Shown here piece by piece: positions 1-10,852 of a stretch of DNA of 64,000 bases. The DNA lies in contig NC_135777.1 in NCBI RefSeq assembly GCF_028453695.1, positions 17,163,714-17,227,713 on the forward strand, given 5' to 3'. The DNA comes from Augochlora pura. Taxonomy: Eukaryota > Arthropoda > Insecta > Hymenoptera > Halictidae. Under the pieces are notes generated by a model that ran no database searches, was not told the origin of the DNA, and was given only the letters and a program-made list of their open reading frames with translations. The first letter of the stretch is position 1, and the number at the start of each line of letters is the position of its first letter. The position numbers and the translations under genes are program-made.

Positions 1-854
1 TTCTCACCGGAATCGAAGAAAATCTCCTCCTCTTTGGAGCTGAGTTTCTCGGGACAGTCGACGTCGCCGGGTAAGCAAGCTGTCTCCGGCGCTGGCGTCT
101 CGATTTCCGGTGGCTCGGTAGGCTTCGGAGTCGCTTCGACAACGTCGACGAACTCCTCCTCCAGCTTGTCGTCGTTGGTGCCCGATCCTTCGTAGTCTTC
201 CTCGTCCTCTTCGATAGGCTGGTCGTTCTGCATCTCGAGGTCCAGTTGCTCCATGCTGCAGGTGATCGCCGCGTCGGGTTTGAACAGCGGCGTACCCTTC
301 ATGTTCCTCGGGCCGGCGCAGAGGACCTTCTTCGAGATCTTCACGCCTTTCTTCATGATCAGGTCTCTGACGAGAAGCGTAGCGCAGTTGCATTGCAGCG
401 GGTTGCTCTGCACGTCCAGGTGCTTAAGGAACTTCAGCTCCGTGATCACCGGCGGCAATTGCCGGAGCTTGTTCTTGCGGAGGTTCAGGCTGTGCAGGTG
501 GATCAGGCCTTGAATGGCGCCGGAGTCCAAGCTCGCGATGTGATTCTCGGCTAGGTTCAAGCTTCGCAGGCTGGTCAGCTTTCGGAAACTTCCCGACTGG
601 ATTCGTTTCAGGTTCCCTCCGGATAGGTCCAAGTGTCGCAGGCTCGCCAGGTTGCCGAAAAGGCCCGGGTGAAGCTCCGCGTCCAACACTGGAGCCTTCA
701 GGGTCTCGAGGTGATAGGTCTGGATGTACTTGGCGTCGGTGAGGTCCTGGCACCGCGCCACTGTGCCGTTCTCCAAGCTGCACAGGCCATTGGTCCTGCC
801 TGTGCAGCTCAGGACGATGAGGAGCAACGACAGCACGGTCGGCGCTGTCTGCAT
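1..854 (-). CDS. wdp: LRR cell-surface protein, probable Windpipe-type chondroitin sulfate proteoglycan (5' part, runs off left edge)
   Basis: Reading leftwards from the ATG at 854-852, one frame stays open for 284 codons to the window edge. Residues 1-22 form a hydrophobic signal peptide (LSLLLIVLS core). Cys25 and Cys35 form a small N-terminal cap, and N29-G-T is a possible N-glycosylation site. Residues about 66-150 hold roughly four leucine-rich repeats (for example LRHLDLSGGNLKRI and LRSLNLAENHIASL). Residues 151-199 form an LRRCT cap with Cys155, 157, 179 and 199. From about 205 the chain is acidic, with EDYEGSGTNDD (Ser224-Gly225) and FFDSGE (Ser282-Gly283), both acidic Ser-Gly sites of the kind used for glycosaminoglycan chains. 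Known for the family: Drosophila Windpipe is a transmembrane LRR chondroitin sulfate proteoglycan reported to dampen JAK/STAT and Hedgehog signalling. The identity is inferred from this layout; another LRR surface protein is possible. No transmembrane segment lies within the visible part. A donor-like GTGAGAA at 7-1 means the exon could end at base 8. Confidence 0.72.
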   Translation of the reverse strand, partial: MQTAPTVLSLLLIVLSCTGRTNGLCSLENGTVARCQDLTDAKYIQTYHLETLKAPVLDAELHPGLFGNLASLRHLDLSGGNLKRIQSGSFRKLTSLRSLNLAENHIASLDSGAIQGLIHLHSLNLRKNKLRQLPPVITELKFLKHLDVQSNPLQCNCATLLVRDLIMKKGVKISKKVLCAGPRNMKGTPLFKPDAAITCSMEQLDLEMQNDQPIEEDEEDYEGSGTNDDKLEEEFVDVVEATPKPTEPPEIETPAPETACLPGDVDCPEKLSSKEEEIFFDSGE

Positions 855-873
855 CTTTCGATCTGATTTATCT
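855..873 (-). other. wdp: Last piece of the 5' UTR and splice acceptor of the LRR gene
   Basis: On the minus strand the sequence just upstream of the start codon reads gtttcttttccag, a pyrimidine tract ending in AG at 873-872. It is followed by a 17-base leader (871-855) and then the ATG. The start context is CGAAAGATG, with a purine at -3. The upstream part of the 5' UTR must therefore lie further right, in a separate exon. The acceptor was recognised by eye and is not confirmed by transcript data. Confidence 0.6.
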
Positions 874-2776
874 GGAAAAGAAACGTGCCGCAGTTGTAGT
901 GAATCGATGCCTGATGATTTCTTTCTATTGCTACGCGAACGAGCCGATAAGCGACTCGTATCATTTTTGTCAATTGTTCAATGCCTTTATTTATCGTATT
1001 AGATTTTCAACCCTCAAAATGGAAAAGAGTATATTAGGTACATAATTGGGTGATGGTTGGGATTGTGTCCTTGAAACTAAAAAATTAATCTCCTTTAATT
1101 AAAATGGAATGTTTGGATATTGTAATAAATAAATAACAAATTAGTGAAAAAAGAACAAGGATTAATTTACAATAAGTTAGTTAAATAAAAGATGAATCAG
1201 TAGATTAAATTAAATAAATTGTAAATAAATTTAAATATTAAAATTTAAAAACAGTCGTTTAAAAAATAAATATTTAAATATTGGAGTTAGATCATATCGT
1301 CTCAATTCGGAACTATGTTCAGCTTTATCTACCAAATCATAATTATCTCCATTTAACATTAAGACGTTTGTTTTGATTTTTAACTAGTTTTCTTCTAATA
1401 TTTGTTAAAGTAACATATATTTAAAAAATAACTTATAAATGTATCTTTAAAATCCGAATAACCATGAATTAAGAATGCAGCGAATGTCTTACAAATTTTT
1501 ATCTCCCGGCAATTCTTCACGCGCGAAAAAAGTTCGAATTAATTCTTGCTTAATTATCCATAGTTGCCACGGAGGTTGCACAATCTCGCATAATATTTTT
1601 CGGATAACAATCGACGTGTTAAAATAAACGCTCGATCTTATAATAGACTCTGTCACAGATTCAACTTTCATTTACGTCAGTGTCCCTGGTTAAAAGTTCG
1701 TGGCGTAACAACACGTCGATACTTATCCGGATAATTATCTAAACCGTCATTCCTGTTCCCCTGTTTCATATAAAGGCAAATATACTTCGCCACGAAAATA
1801 GCCATGAAATTCTGACAAACATAGAACGACGATGTTATAAATAGCCGGCTAATTGCATACTGTGCCAACATTGACACAAATAGCGTTCAGCCGCTGACTT
1901 TACAAATCACGGAATTGTCTTGCGACATTCAATACCGATTAGTTGAATTTTACGGTTAGTTATTCTGTACGGAGAAGACATATTTTTTTTATTTTTAAAC
2001 AATCGTTCGGAACGGTTTGCATTACATCGTGACAACTCATTTATTTGTAGAAAAAAAAAAGAAAAAGAGAAAAAATAAAAAAAAAGAAAAGAACAATGCA
2101 CATAATATTGCAGATTAAATATGAATTATGGAGTTTTGTAACTTCCTCAGAATGGTTTTTTAAACAAAATCTTGAATTTAACTAAAATTAAATTATGATG
2201 ACATTTTAATTACAAGAAATAATTTTTTCATCGATCGACTGTGTTTTTTAAATTATAAGAAGGAAATAGAGCACTTCGTTTGAAAAAATTGTTGATCTCG
2301 ATATTTCTTCCACTTCTCCACCCACAATAGAACTATTAATACTAGATGATGTGCTCTGTTCTTCCAAACAATTCTCGTAGGAACATTTTCTTTCATATCT
2401 CAATTCTTTCCGAGATATTTCACTGTTCTCGTTCGAACAAAACATTCTGTAGATTAAAAAATATATGTACAGACAGCATTCATTCGAGACGAGTAAGATC
2501 TCGTAAAATAACTCTTCCAAAGTGTTAAATATTTAATCAGAATTAATTATACCGGTGCATGATCTTAAAAGTTAAAAAGGAAGGTAAACGTAATAGAAAG
2601 TATAACGCTATTTTGAAATATTATTTATAAGTAATAATTTCGAAATAACTTTTGTATACGCAAATGTACACTGTTAAATGAATTTTAGTAAATAATTTTA
2701 GGTATGAATGCCCTTAATTCTAAAAATATTTAATAATTTCTAAGTAGTTACTCGATTAAAATGAAAGCACAAAAAT
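874..2776. other. AT-rich non-coding stretch, probably intron
   Basis: No credible coding frame is present. It holds poly-A/T-rich runs, including an A-rich purine tract at about 2049-2093. The only open frames are short and low in complexity. If the acceptor at 872-873 is real, this is the 3' part of the LRR gene's 5' intron. Confidence 0.5.
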
Positions 2777-2780
2777 TTAA

Positions 2781-3011
2781 CCTCTTGCAGTCGAAGCAAA
2801 TTGCAAATATAAAATAATATATCTGGCTTCTAATATTTCCATTTTATGTTATAAAATTCATTCTATGCATATGAAATTGAGTCTTGTGACTCATACAACA
2901 ACTTTCAACAATTGTTTCAATTTAAGCTCTGCCGATATCTGTAAAAATAATTTTGAAATGTGTTACAACAATTTCAATGGCGCCGCAGAGTCGCCACTCG
3001 AGTGCAAAGGG
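2781..3011 (-). mobile_element. TTAA MITE, family B (piggyBac-like), copy 1
   Basis: This 231 bp element is flanked by TTAA (2777-2780) on the left and a mutated TTGG (3012-3015) on the right. The left end is CCTCTTGCAGTCGAAGC. The right end, read in reverse complement, is CCCTTTGCACTCGAGTGGCG, so the termini are imperfect inverted repeats. The interior (tgcatatgaaattgagtctt, at about 2864) is shared with the copies at 5135, 28870 and 61111. It has no coding capacity. TTAA target duplication with CCC-starting TIRs is the known signature of the piggyBac superfamily. Confidence 0.7.
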
Positions 3012-3099
3012 TTGGGTACGAACACGCGTACAATCTTCCAGATTGACGCAATAAATTTCCGGTTTTATATAAAAACGTCTCGTTTAAAACAAAAGAAGC

Positions 3100-3904
3100 C
3101 CCCCTTCCAAAGGCGAGGTCGCCTAAGCGTGAGTCACCGCGCGACCGCGTCGTTTATCTAAACGCGAGCAACACGGCAAATCCATCTGCTCCAAAATTAA
3201 CGGTCCTCCTCCCCGGTGGAATCCGAGGTCGGGCAGGTTCGCGGCCGAGGAAAAATCTGACCGACGAAGAAGAAGCGACGGTCGCGGCGCGGAATAGGTC
3301 TTTTTCGTGTCTTTAAATGTCACTTTCGGCCGCCGTGAAACGCCGCTCGTCCGCCGGTAGTTCTATAGATAGACGTTTCGGCTCCGACATGCCCGCCGAC
3401 CACTTTCGGCGGCTTGTTTGCATGATTTCGCATACTTTCCGCGGCGTTCGGTGACGTCACCGCGGCGATTTCCATATACACACGTCGCGCGGTCTTCCGA
3501 TAAAAAGAGAGAGAAACGGACACACGCGCACACACGCCGTCCGCTTCCATACGCGCGCGCTTGCTTTCGCGAGAACGTATACGAGCATTGAACTCTCCTG
3601 ATCGATCGTAATCACGCTCGCATGTAGTCGCGCGAGGCTGTGTGTGCGCGCACACACTTCTCTCTGTCCGCCGCTCGCGCGTGTGTCCTGAAAAATCTAA
3701 GAACGCCGGCGGAAAAGGTACCTCCCTATCGCGACGATGCGAACGGACAATAATTGAGATAATCGCCGTGACGCGTAACGAAGAAGGAAATACCTCTCTC
3801 GTTAATGCACGACACACGGCAACGCGCCGGTTTATGAAAACGCCGCGAGACGGAATTTAGCGGAATACGTACTCTGTTGTATGATTATGTAAACGTATCA
3901 GACG
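3100..3904. promoter_or_regulatory. CpG-rich island with a palindromic CRE site and a plus-strand donor-like end
   Basis: This block is much richer in CpG than its surroundings, with many CGCG runs and alternating CACACGCGCACACACG tracts. It contains the 12-base palindrome GGTGACGTCACC at 3450-3461, which includes a full CRE core TGACGTCA. At its right edge, cagACG|GTGAGTC places a consensus-like plus-strand splice donor at 3905. CpG islands in low-methylation insect genomes often mark promoters, so this could be a plus-strand promoter with a non-coding first exon, or an alternative promoter or enhancer for the minus-strand LRR gene about 2.3 kb away. No coding frame here is convincing. Confidence 0.35.
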
Positions 3905-4242
3905 GTGAGTCACTCTTTTGATCAAATTAGTACTCGATTCCAGGGAACACTGTGCCATGTAATCTTTGTTACGTTACTTTACGTTACTGTTGTTCAAGAA
4001 AAGCCTGGACAGATTTCCGATGCAAATTGCGCGCTCGTCTTATCAGAAACAAGCATCAACAATGCCGGTCGATGCGCACGTGATAGATAAATTACGGTTC
4101 TACTGCCAGTAATTCGCTGGATTGTTGACCTTTATGTAATGCAAAAATTCTACGATTTTCTTCGACGATTGTATAAAACGCGAGGTAAATAAATATATAA
4201 TTCTTCTTTGAATAGTCTTGTTGAACTGATAACAATACAATG

Positions 4243-4330
4243 AAATTATTATTATTATTCTTTATTAACGGGCTAGTAAGGCCCTTTTCAGTTACATATA
4301 GATTATGTACATAGTTTAAAATAACTTTAT
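4243..4330 (-). mobile_element. Possible 3' end of a 5'-truncated non-LTR retrotransposon
   Basis: Read on the minus strand, an AT-rich segment leads into AAAGGGCCTTACTAGCCCG (a GGGC/GCCC hairpin), then an AATAAA signal, then a short (AAT)n run ending at about 4243. A hairpin followed by a polyadenylation-like signal and a simple-repeat tail is typical of LINE or SINE 3' ends. No reverse-transcriptase sequence is present, and the right-hand limit is a guess. Confidence 0.35.
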
Positions 4331-4909
4331 AAATAGTATGTAAAAAGAAAAAGATAAAAATGATATTATAATATAAAAGTTTAAATTATTGTATTTTTAT
4401 CAAGATTTTAGATAAGTATTTTATTTATCTATTTTTACCATAAATTCATGAAATCTCCACTCTAATCACCTTTTATTAAGCATACCATTTCATAGCAAAA
4501 ACGGTGAGTATGCGACATTAAAAATGCAATTAGGTTAAGAAACGTGAATAGTTACGCGACTTCGAGGTAACACCTTCGAGAATCCGCGATTTCAAACGTC
4601 TCTGTTCGCCAGGCAATTCCATCGTTTCGACATGGAAACGCGTGTATCCGCAAGACGTTCGTCGCAGACGTCTCCGACGGCTTCTGCGACTAATTTGCCG
4701 GCATACGCAACGGTTAATAAGGCTTATTAGGGTTTGTCAGAGCGCGTAGGTGGAGGCAGGTCACGGCCAATGAAGCGCGTGCAAGATTTTCAGTCGGATG
4801 CCGCGATTCCTCCCTCGCGGTAACGCGAGCAACGAGCACCTGTCTAACTGTCCGCGACCGGCTTCCACGAGTTCGATTTGCCACCATATTTGTAAAAGTC
4901 GATCGTTAA

Positions 4910-5130
4910 CCCCTTGCACTACGACTCCTTTCACGCTGCGTTGATTACCACTTATTACTGTCCTTAATAAGACCAAATATTTTTCTTTTTCTATTGTCTT
5001 TATTTACTTCTAGACTAAACAAAAAAATTCAATATTATTTCGATCTGGAAGAAATTAATAATATTCATATTTAGTAGATCTTGCATGGAATCTTTATCAC
5101 GAGTCTGACTCGTTATTATAGCGCAAGGGG
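4910..5130 (+). mobile_element. TTAA MITE, family A (piggyBac-like), copy 1
   Basis: This 221 bp element has TTAA on both sides (4906-4909 and 5131-5134). Its left end is CCCCTTGCACTACGACTC. Its right end is a near-palindromic GAGTCTGACTCG followed by TTATTATAGCGCAAGGGG, so the outer bases form an inverted repeat. The interior (TTGTCTTTATTTACTTC and AGAAATTAATAATATTCATA) closely matches the reversed copy ending at 27326. It is non-coding. Its right TTAA is also the left TTAA of the family B element at 5135. Confidence 0.75.
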
Positions 5131-5134
5131 TTAA

Positions 5135-5375
5135 CCCTTTGCACTCGAAGCCATTTTAGCTGTAAATCTGAGACAATTTTTCTGGTGTACAGCATTTTCA
5201 TTTTAATTGACAAAATGCATTTTATATACATACCAAATTAAATCTTGTGATTCGTACCAACAGTTCCACGTTTAACAATTTTTCTAAAATTGAGCTTTGT
5301 TGCTATAAAAATGATTTCAGAAGGTAACAGAATAATTTTAGTGGTGCCTCAGAGTCATCAATCGAGTGCAAAGGG
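5135..5375 (-). mobile_element. TTAA MITE, family B, copy 2, abutting a family A element
   Basis: This 241 bp element lies between TTAA (5131-5134, shared with the family A copy on its left) and TTAA (5376-5379). It begins CCCTTTGCACTCGAAGCC and ends ATCGAGTGCAAAGGG, a clear TIR pair. Relative to the 61111-61351 copy it is inverted. The interior matches the copies at 2781 and 28870. Its right end lies 28 bases from the donor side of the candidate exon at 5408-5457, so it would sit just inside that intron. Confidence 0.78.
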
Positions 5376-5407
5376 TTAAAAGAGAAGCCTCCGATGGAGA
5401 TACTTAC

Positions 5408-5457
5408 GGCTCGTTCGATCAGACGTGACTTCAGCAGTGTCGCAATTTCGGGCGCAT
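5408..5457 (-). other. Candidate 50-base internal exon (5' UTR of the LRR gene?) carrying a uORF
   Basis: On the minus strand a strong acceptor (ttctctttttattgcgttgcag, AG at 5459-5458) and a consensus donor (GCC|GTAAGTA, GT at 5407-5406) bracket 50 bases. The exon starts with ATG and contains ATG CGC CCG AAA TTG CGA CAC TGC TGA, a complete 8-codon upstream ORF. Another frame is open across the exon (DAPEIATLLKSRLIERA), so a coding exon of an unrecognised minus-strand gene is an alternative. The nearest minus-strand gene downstream is the LRR gene, whose leader is known to be spliced. The exon is inferred from splice signals only. Confidence 0.4.
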
Positions 5458-8250
5458 CTGCAACGCAATAAAAAGAGAAAGAACACGTGAGTTTTGCGTA
5501 ACGTATGAAAGTCATAAATGGATTGAACGATCTTTTACGTTACAGTTGAAAGATAATGAAAGAACAATGGACTTGTGGATTCGTTATACATTTTATACTC
5601 GTGCTTTTAGGTTCGATCTACCGAGTGCTAAACGTGACTGACACGTGTTGCATTATAAGTATGACGAGACTGATTCTATACACACCTTTCGCCATTTTTG
5701 TTACAATCAAATGAAGTAAGAACATTATTTCTTATGCATAAATTTTAATAATTTCAACAATTTCATAGAGAGAAAGCGTGAAGCAGGTAATTTTATATCG
5801 CATATTAAGCGTAGCATTAATAGTAACAAAATAATATTAGACGTACATTAAAATAATATTTCTTAATGTTTCCAATAATATAATTCCAATTAAAAATAAT
5901 ATTTACAAATAATCATTGAGAATAAACATTAAATTTAGTACAACATATAAGATACACATTTCCCGCTTATCTCTAAGCTATTTACACGAAATTACGCTAA
6001 TTTAAACAAGTATGAACGGCGTACTCTTTCTATCATCGGTAAAATTGTCATCGAGATTTGTCGACATTTCTGACAATCGCTACAAAATGATTCAAAACAC
6101 ACACATAGTCACATCTTTTCACGACTGTATTTCACAAAACCGATTCATATGGAACATATATTCTCGGTTTAAATAATCTTCGGATAAATCATACCCAAAT
6201 CGCGCGCGGTTTCCGATACGGCCTTCGGAGACGACGAATGGTTTTCAAGTATTCTAGACAAGGGAAACAACGCGCGTATTGCGTATTTCATAACTAATGG
6301 CCGGCCCGGGGGCAACGAGACAGTGTAAAACCGTGTAAGTGAAAGTAGCTGTCCCAATACGAATCCGGGAGAAGTTATTACTGGATAATTACAATTACCG
6401 GACGCGGTACCTTTTCGGTGCCCCGCCGACCACGTGCCATCGCGTTTATCAATTTTACGGTAATGCGCGGCGAGGGTCGTTGTTTGCCCGTGTTCTTTTC
6501 GAGTTCAAAGAACACCGTCATTACCCTCGGACACAGTGCCATATATTGCACCGCGAGACACCCATTATACGTGGGAAAGAAACTCTCTTTTCTTTTTTTC
6601 TCCCTCCTCCCCGGTCTTAATAACTGCGTAACCTACTTCGGGCACAGATTATTCGGAATTACGGCGCGCACGACGCGGCAATAAACTCGAACTCGTAGAT
6701 TAAACCTACGGTGGTTTCTCTGCCGCTGATCGCGAATGGAAGTGAACGTAAAGTTCGCGTTGCATCGTATTGGCTCTAATTGAAAGGGTGGTACGATCTA
6801 GTTTTTATCGAACACCTTTCCGACGTTGCCGGTAAACTGATATCTATTGTTATCGACGGATCACGGATTTACATTCGAAATTCTATTGTCGAGGGTTATG
6901 TTGTTTATCCATTCCTGTTTTTTTGTATTTTATATATTTATATATATATATATTATAAATGTATAGAAGATATATTAATATATACTGTAAATGTATACAA
7001 GATATATTAATACAATATATTAATTTTTACAACATACAAAAATTACAGTTAATTGAGTCTTTCAATTTTGTGACCATGTTTCGTGTTCAATCTACTAAAT
7101 ATTCAGTCCACGATTCCTAATCACGAAAATATAAATTTATACATAAAAATCTGCAGTATAGTCGTCATATATTCACTATAATTTCTGCATGAATATGTTG
7201 AAGAAAAGTAAAAGTTTTTACATAAGTAATTACAAGTATAAAACAAGCACTAGAAACCGTTTCTTTAGACTTTCTAAATATATGTCGATTTCGAAGCATT
7301 GTTAATTTGGAGGTAGCGAAAGTTGTTCGTATATCAATAAAATTCTAAATTTTCAGAACAGTGTAAAAAGAGAGACTTGCTGAAAAGAGAATCTTAAAAG
7401 CAAGAAGTAGCAGCGATTTCACCAAACAGGATCGGTTATGTAAGCATCACTCGCTCTTTCTTTTTCGTACGTTGTCCTGCATTGTCACAAGTACTCGACG
7501 CACGAGTTATACTATAAATGTTATAACGAAATTTTTCAGTTATCTTCACGTTTGCTGCTTTACAATATTTAACCTGGAAACGCGTTCTAAAGTTACGAAA
7601 ACGCAGCCTGGAATTCCTAATCATAAAAAAGTAATTCTATTTATTTATCTATTCAATTAGATTAAGGATGTTGTAAACATTTAGAGGAGAAACAATAAAG
7701 TTAAAATTAATAATAACTAATAATACAGTTACTAAATTTCAATTTAATACAGTCATTAAATCTTAATTTAATTCAGTTATTAAATCTTAATTAAATACGG
7801 TTATTAAATCTTAATTTAATACAGTTATTAAATCTTAATTTAATATAGTTAATAAATCTTAATTTTATAACTGTTCATCATTGATCAGATAACTTCTATT
7901 TTATACACAAATCCGCACTTTATCGATTACTATACATTTTCCTTCATTTTATTCGGTCCTGTACGTAATATTTAAAATATCTTGTAATAACTTCGCAGAT
8001 TATTATATAAATTAATACCGAAGTCCATCTATAGACTCTCGAAAAAGATTTAGATATCATAAAATGTCAAAGGGACCTGCATGGAAACCGACGAAAAGTA
8101 TCATCAATGTTTAACGTTACAAAAGAATTACCGAAGATCACGCCTGTTCACTTAAAAATTGCAAAGCTACAGTCACGAGTCGTTGATTCAATATACGTGT
8201 TTCTTGCGGCAACTATTACAACGAGAGACACGTGAAAAGGCTCTGTGCTC
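5458..8250. other. AT-rich stretch without a recognisable gene
   Basis: This contains scattered short frames only. It includes a moderately CpG-rich patch at about 6190-6760 and a TATA-rich dinucleotide tract at about 6930-7020, with a 32 bp near-duplicate around 'aagatatattaata'. A 24 bp tandem array is annotated separately. A fragment at 7141-7160 (cataaaaatctgcagtatag) resembles the dispersed GCATAAAAATCCGCAGT motif. Confidence 0.5.
7738..7864. repeat. 24 bp minisatellite, about 5 copies
   Basis: The unit is close to ACAGTTATTAAATCTTAATTT plus AAT, repeated head to tail with single-base changes. It is AT-rich and non-coding. Confidence 0.75.
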
Positions 8251-8253
8251 AGT

Positions 8254-8960
8254 GGTCCGTAAATCTAGCGTTAAGAAGACCAAAGAAACGCATTTGTTCC
8301 CGGATGACTCCGCGGGCAGACACACGCGTAAATATCGGTGTTACGTGAAAGCAAAACGGCGGTAGCCTTCGTCAGTCGTCGAGCTCGTCTCGCGGTAAGG
8401 ACGCAGCGGACCGTGTTCGTCGGTTTTTCCGCGAATGGGTCACGTTTTTGTCCATTTTTGGTAGCAAAAACCGCGGACACCGACGGCCATAGAAGTCACG
8501 AATCCGCGGCGGATCCGTCCGGAATGGGACAAACGGAGCGGGATAGAAGGACAGGGGGGGGGGGGGGGGGGGGAGGGAGACCCGACAATAGGCCCCGGCC
8601 GAGCACCGCGACCAGGAAATTCGAAGTTGTAAAGAAGCTAGCAACGAGACATATACACCCGGCTTTGGTCATGGCTCGGCTTTTTGCCGGTTGCGTGCTT
8701 AACGGTACCATCCCGCGGCCTCGTGGTCCAGTTAACCACGTGCTTCTAAGAGAGCCAGCGCGCGATTCCAGAAGTCGTTTCAGGAGGTCGTGCACCTTTC
8801 TGTACGAGGAAGTATCCCTGAAATCTCCTCTCTTGGAACCGGCAGAAAAAGATCGTTGAATTTCCTGGCCGGCGAAGATACACCGGGATTCTTTCGTTTC
8901 TTGCCGGCGTTCGCGCGTTTCTGATCTCCGAAGACCCCCGGGCATTCAAGTGTCAATTCC
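8254..8960. other. CpG-rich patch with a 20-base poly-G run
   Basis: This region is clearly richer in GC and CpG than its surroundings. Overlapping open frames occur on both strands, which is expected by chance in GC-rich sequence, and none shows a recognisable domain. An uninterrupted G run spans 8554-8573 and continues as GGGAGGGAGA. It could be an unmethylated regulatory island inside the long intron. I see no splice-bounded exon. Confidence 0.35.
8554..8573 (+). repeat. Poly-G run (20 G)
   Basis: Twenty consecutive G are followed by AGGGAGGGAGA. It is prone to quadruplex formation and to length error in sequencing. Confidence 0.9.
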
Positions 8961-9179
8961 ATTAAGCCGGCGTTCGGCTTGCGCCCGTGTATATTTGGCA
9001 TCGTCCCCACGGGTGTACGATTTTAATTTATCCGTTCGAAAGGCGCCGTTTCCGATCGCAGAGGACTCCGAAGCCTCGAAAATGATGGACGCCGCAATTA
9101 CTACCATTTCAATGCTGAATAAATATTATCTGCTTCGATTGCCAAAAAATACTAGACTCCTTCTTTCCAGTCGAACTCT

Positions 9180-9412
9180 TAAAACTCGAAAGATTTTTAT
9201 GACATATATTTTTATTACCAAAAACTGAGAACAGCGGCCAAAATTTTGATTTTGCTATACAAAGTAGGATTAATAAAGAAATCATTATACTGCGGTGAAT
9301 TTTTATAGAGATAAATAAAAAATTCTGTGTTTCTATATATATATGTTTTACATAATTAGTATGATAATAATTCGGTGTATCGACGATATCGGAGTGCAAA
9401 GAGTTACATTGC
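9180..9412. mobile_element. Degenerate TTAA element end (family D-like)
   Basis: The right end GGAGTGCAAAGAG followed by TTAC resembles the terminal TCGAGTGCAAAAGAG-TTAA seen elsewhere. The left limit is uncertain. This is a fragment with no coding capacity. Confidence 0.3.
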
Positions 9413-10852
9413 AACTAATCAATTTTAACATAAATGCATACAATCGGCAGTATAATAATGATTCATTAAAAACTGATTTTTAAATTAATTTGATAAATTG
9501 TTTGTTGATATTTTAATTATAGTATCAAATGATACTTGTATAAGCAGCGAACTGCGACATAACCTTGAAATTTTAATCATAATGTCTTAATCTTTGATTC
9601 GATTTTAATTAAAGTTTGCTTCGGTGCTAAATTATTTAAATCTCGATTAAATTTGCATTACATTGTATAAATTACAAACTGTACGTACGGTACAAAAATA
9701 ATTATTTCTGCACATTGCACGGTTAGGCAATCTTAATTAACGCGCGATTGGAAAAAATAGCTGGAGGTAAGTTGTACACGACCAAAAAAATCACTATTCA
9801 AGATAGTCTAAATATAGCGCATCCGTCGGGTGTTGTTTGCTGGAACTGTGAATACAATTTAATCAATAACACGTTTATTCCGAGGTCATGGAATAATTGC
9901 GGCCACTGAACTCGCATAACCCGCTCAAACTCTGCGAAGAATTTTTTATTACTGCATAGATTATGCCGACGAAATTACACGACAATCGGTTAATTTTCGA
10001 TCTTGTATTCGTTTCAGAAATATCGTTTATTATAATGAGATAGTTAAAGGCGACTGTCTTAATGTTATTCTAACGCATTAATTAGTGCGAATTATTTTTG
10101 CGATTTTTAACGGCGAATATTAAATGTTTCAATCTCTTCCAGTGATAGCAGTTAACGAATACATAGAAATATATAATAATACATATAATAAATATACATT
10201 CATATGTACGATTAATTATTATTTTAATTTAATATAGATAATATTGTACAATATGTGACGTATATAAATTATTTACTATATATACTTTATATTTATCATG
10301 TAATACTTTCATCACATACATTACATAAAATATAAATATACAATATAATATATTTATACCATACATTATGTATAAATTTTTGTTTGTAATCTCTGAAGCG
10401 AAGAGGATAAAAAAACGATCGGCGGTATCGCAACAATTTATTCGAACAAGAGTGGCATCCACCCGGAAGACCGACGTTTAAATGTACCCTATAATTCAAC
10501 GATGTCACGGTGTTAGCAACAAGTGAGGCCGAAGCAACAATAACCTTGGAGCGTCCTAAGAGGTGCCATTTTGCCATTAAACGGCTCTCCATCGCGTAAA
10601 TCAAATATCCCCTATGCACAGGATGCGGCGGATCGCGGCGGTCGTCGCACAAAGCGTATTACAGTCGGCTATAGAAAAAGAAGTCGACGGACGTGTTCGT
10701 GGAATTACTAAGCGGACGTTACACGCAACATAATTGCAAAATAGCAATCCGCAATATCCATTTGCAGGATAGGTGTTCCATCTATCTGAGGTGTACCGCG
10801 GGAGCCCGCAGCCGCGACAGGACACCGACAGCGTGAAACGCGGCGAGAAGGT
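9413..10852. other. AT-rich gene-free stretch
   Basis: Nothing recognisable apart from AT-rich simple sequence around 10160-10380 (ATATAATA-type). No splice-bounded open frame stands out. Confidence 0.5.

Noticed and set aside
3320..3817. 165-codon minus-strand frame in the CpG island
   Set aside because: Composition reflects CpG and CA/GT repeats; no domain, and alternative frames are equally open.
5400..5660. tRNA-like T-arm (aggttcgatctaccg) at about 5609
   Set aside because: No acceptor stem, D-arm or anticodon arm at the correct spacing; no tRNA recognised anywhere in the window.
8338..8945. 149-173 codon frames over the poly-G patch
   Set aside because: GC-rich chance frames on opposite strands; poly-Gly or poly-Pro across the G run, and no recognisable domain.
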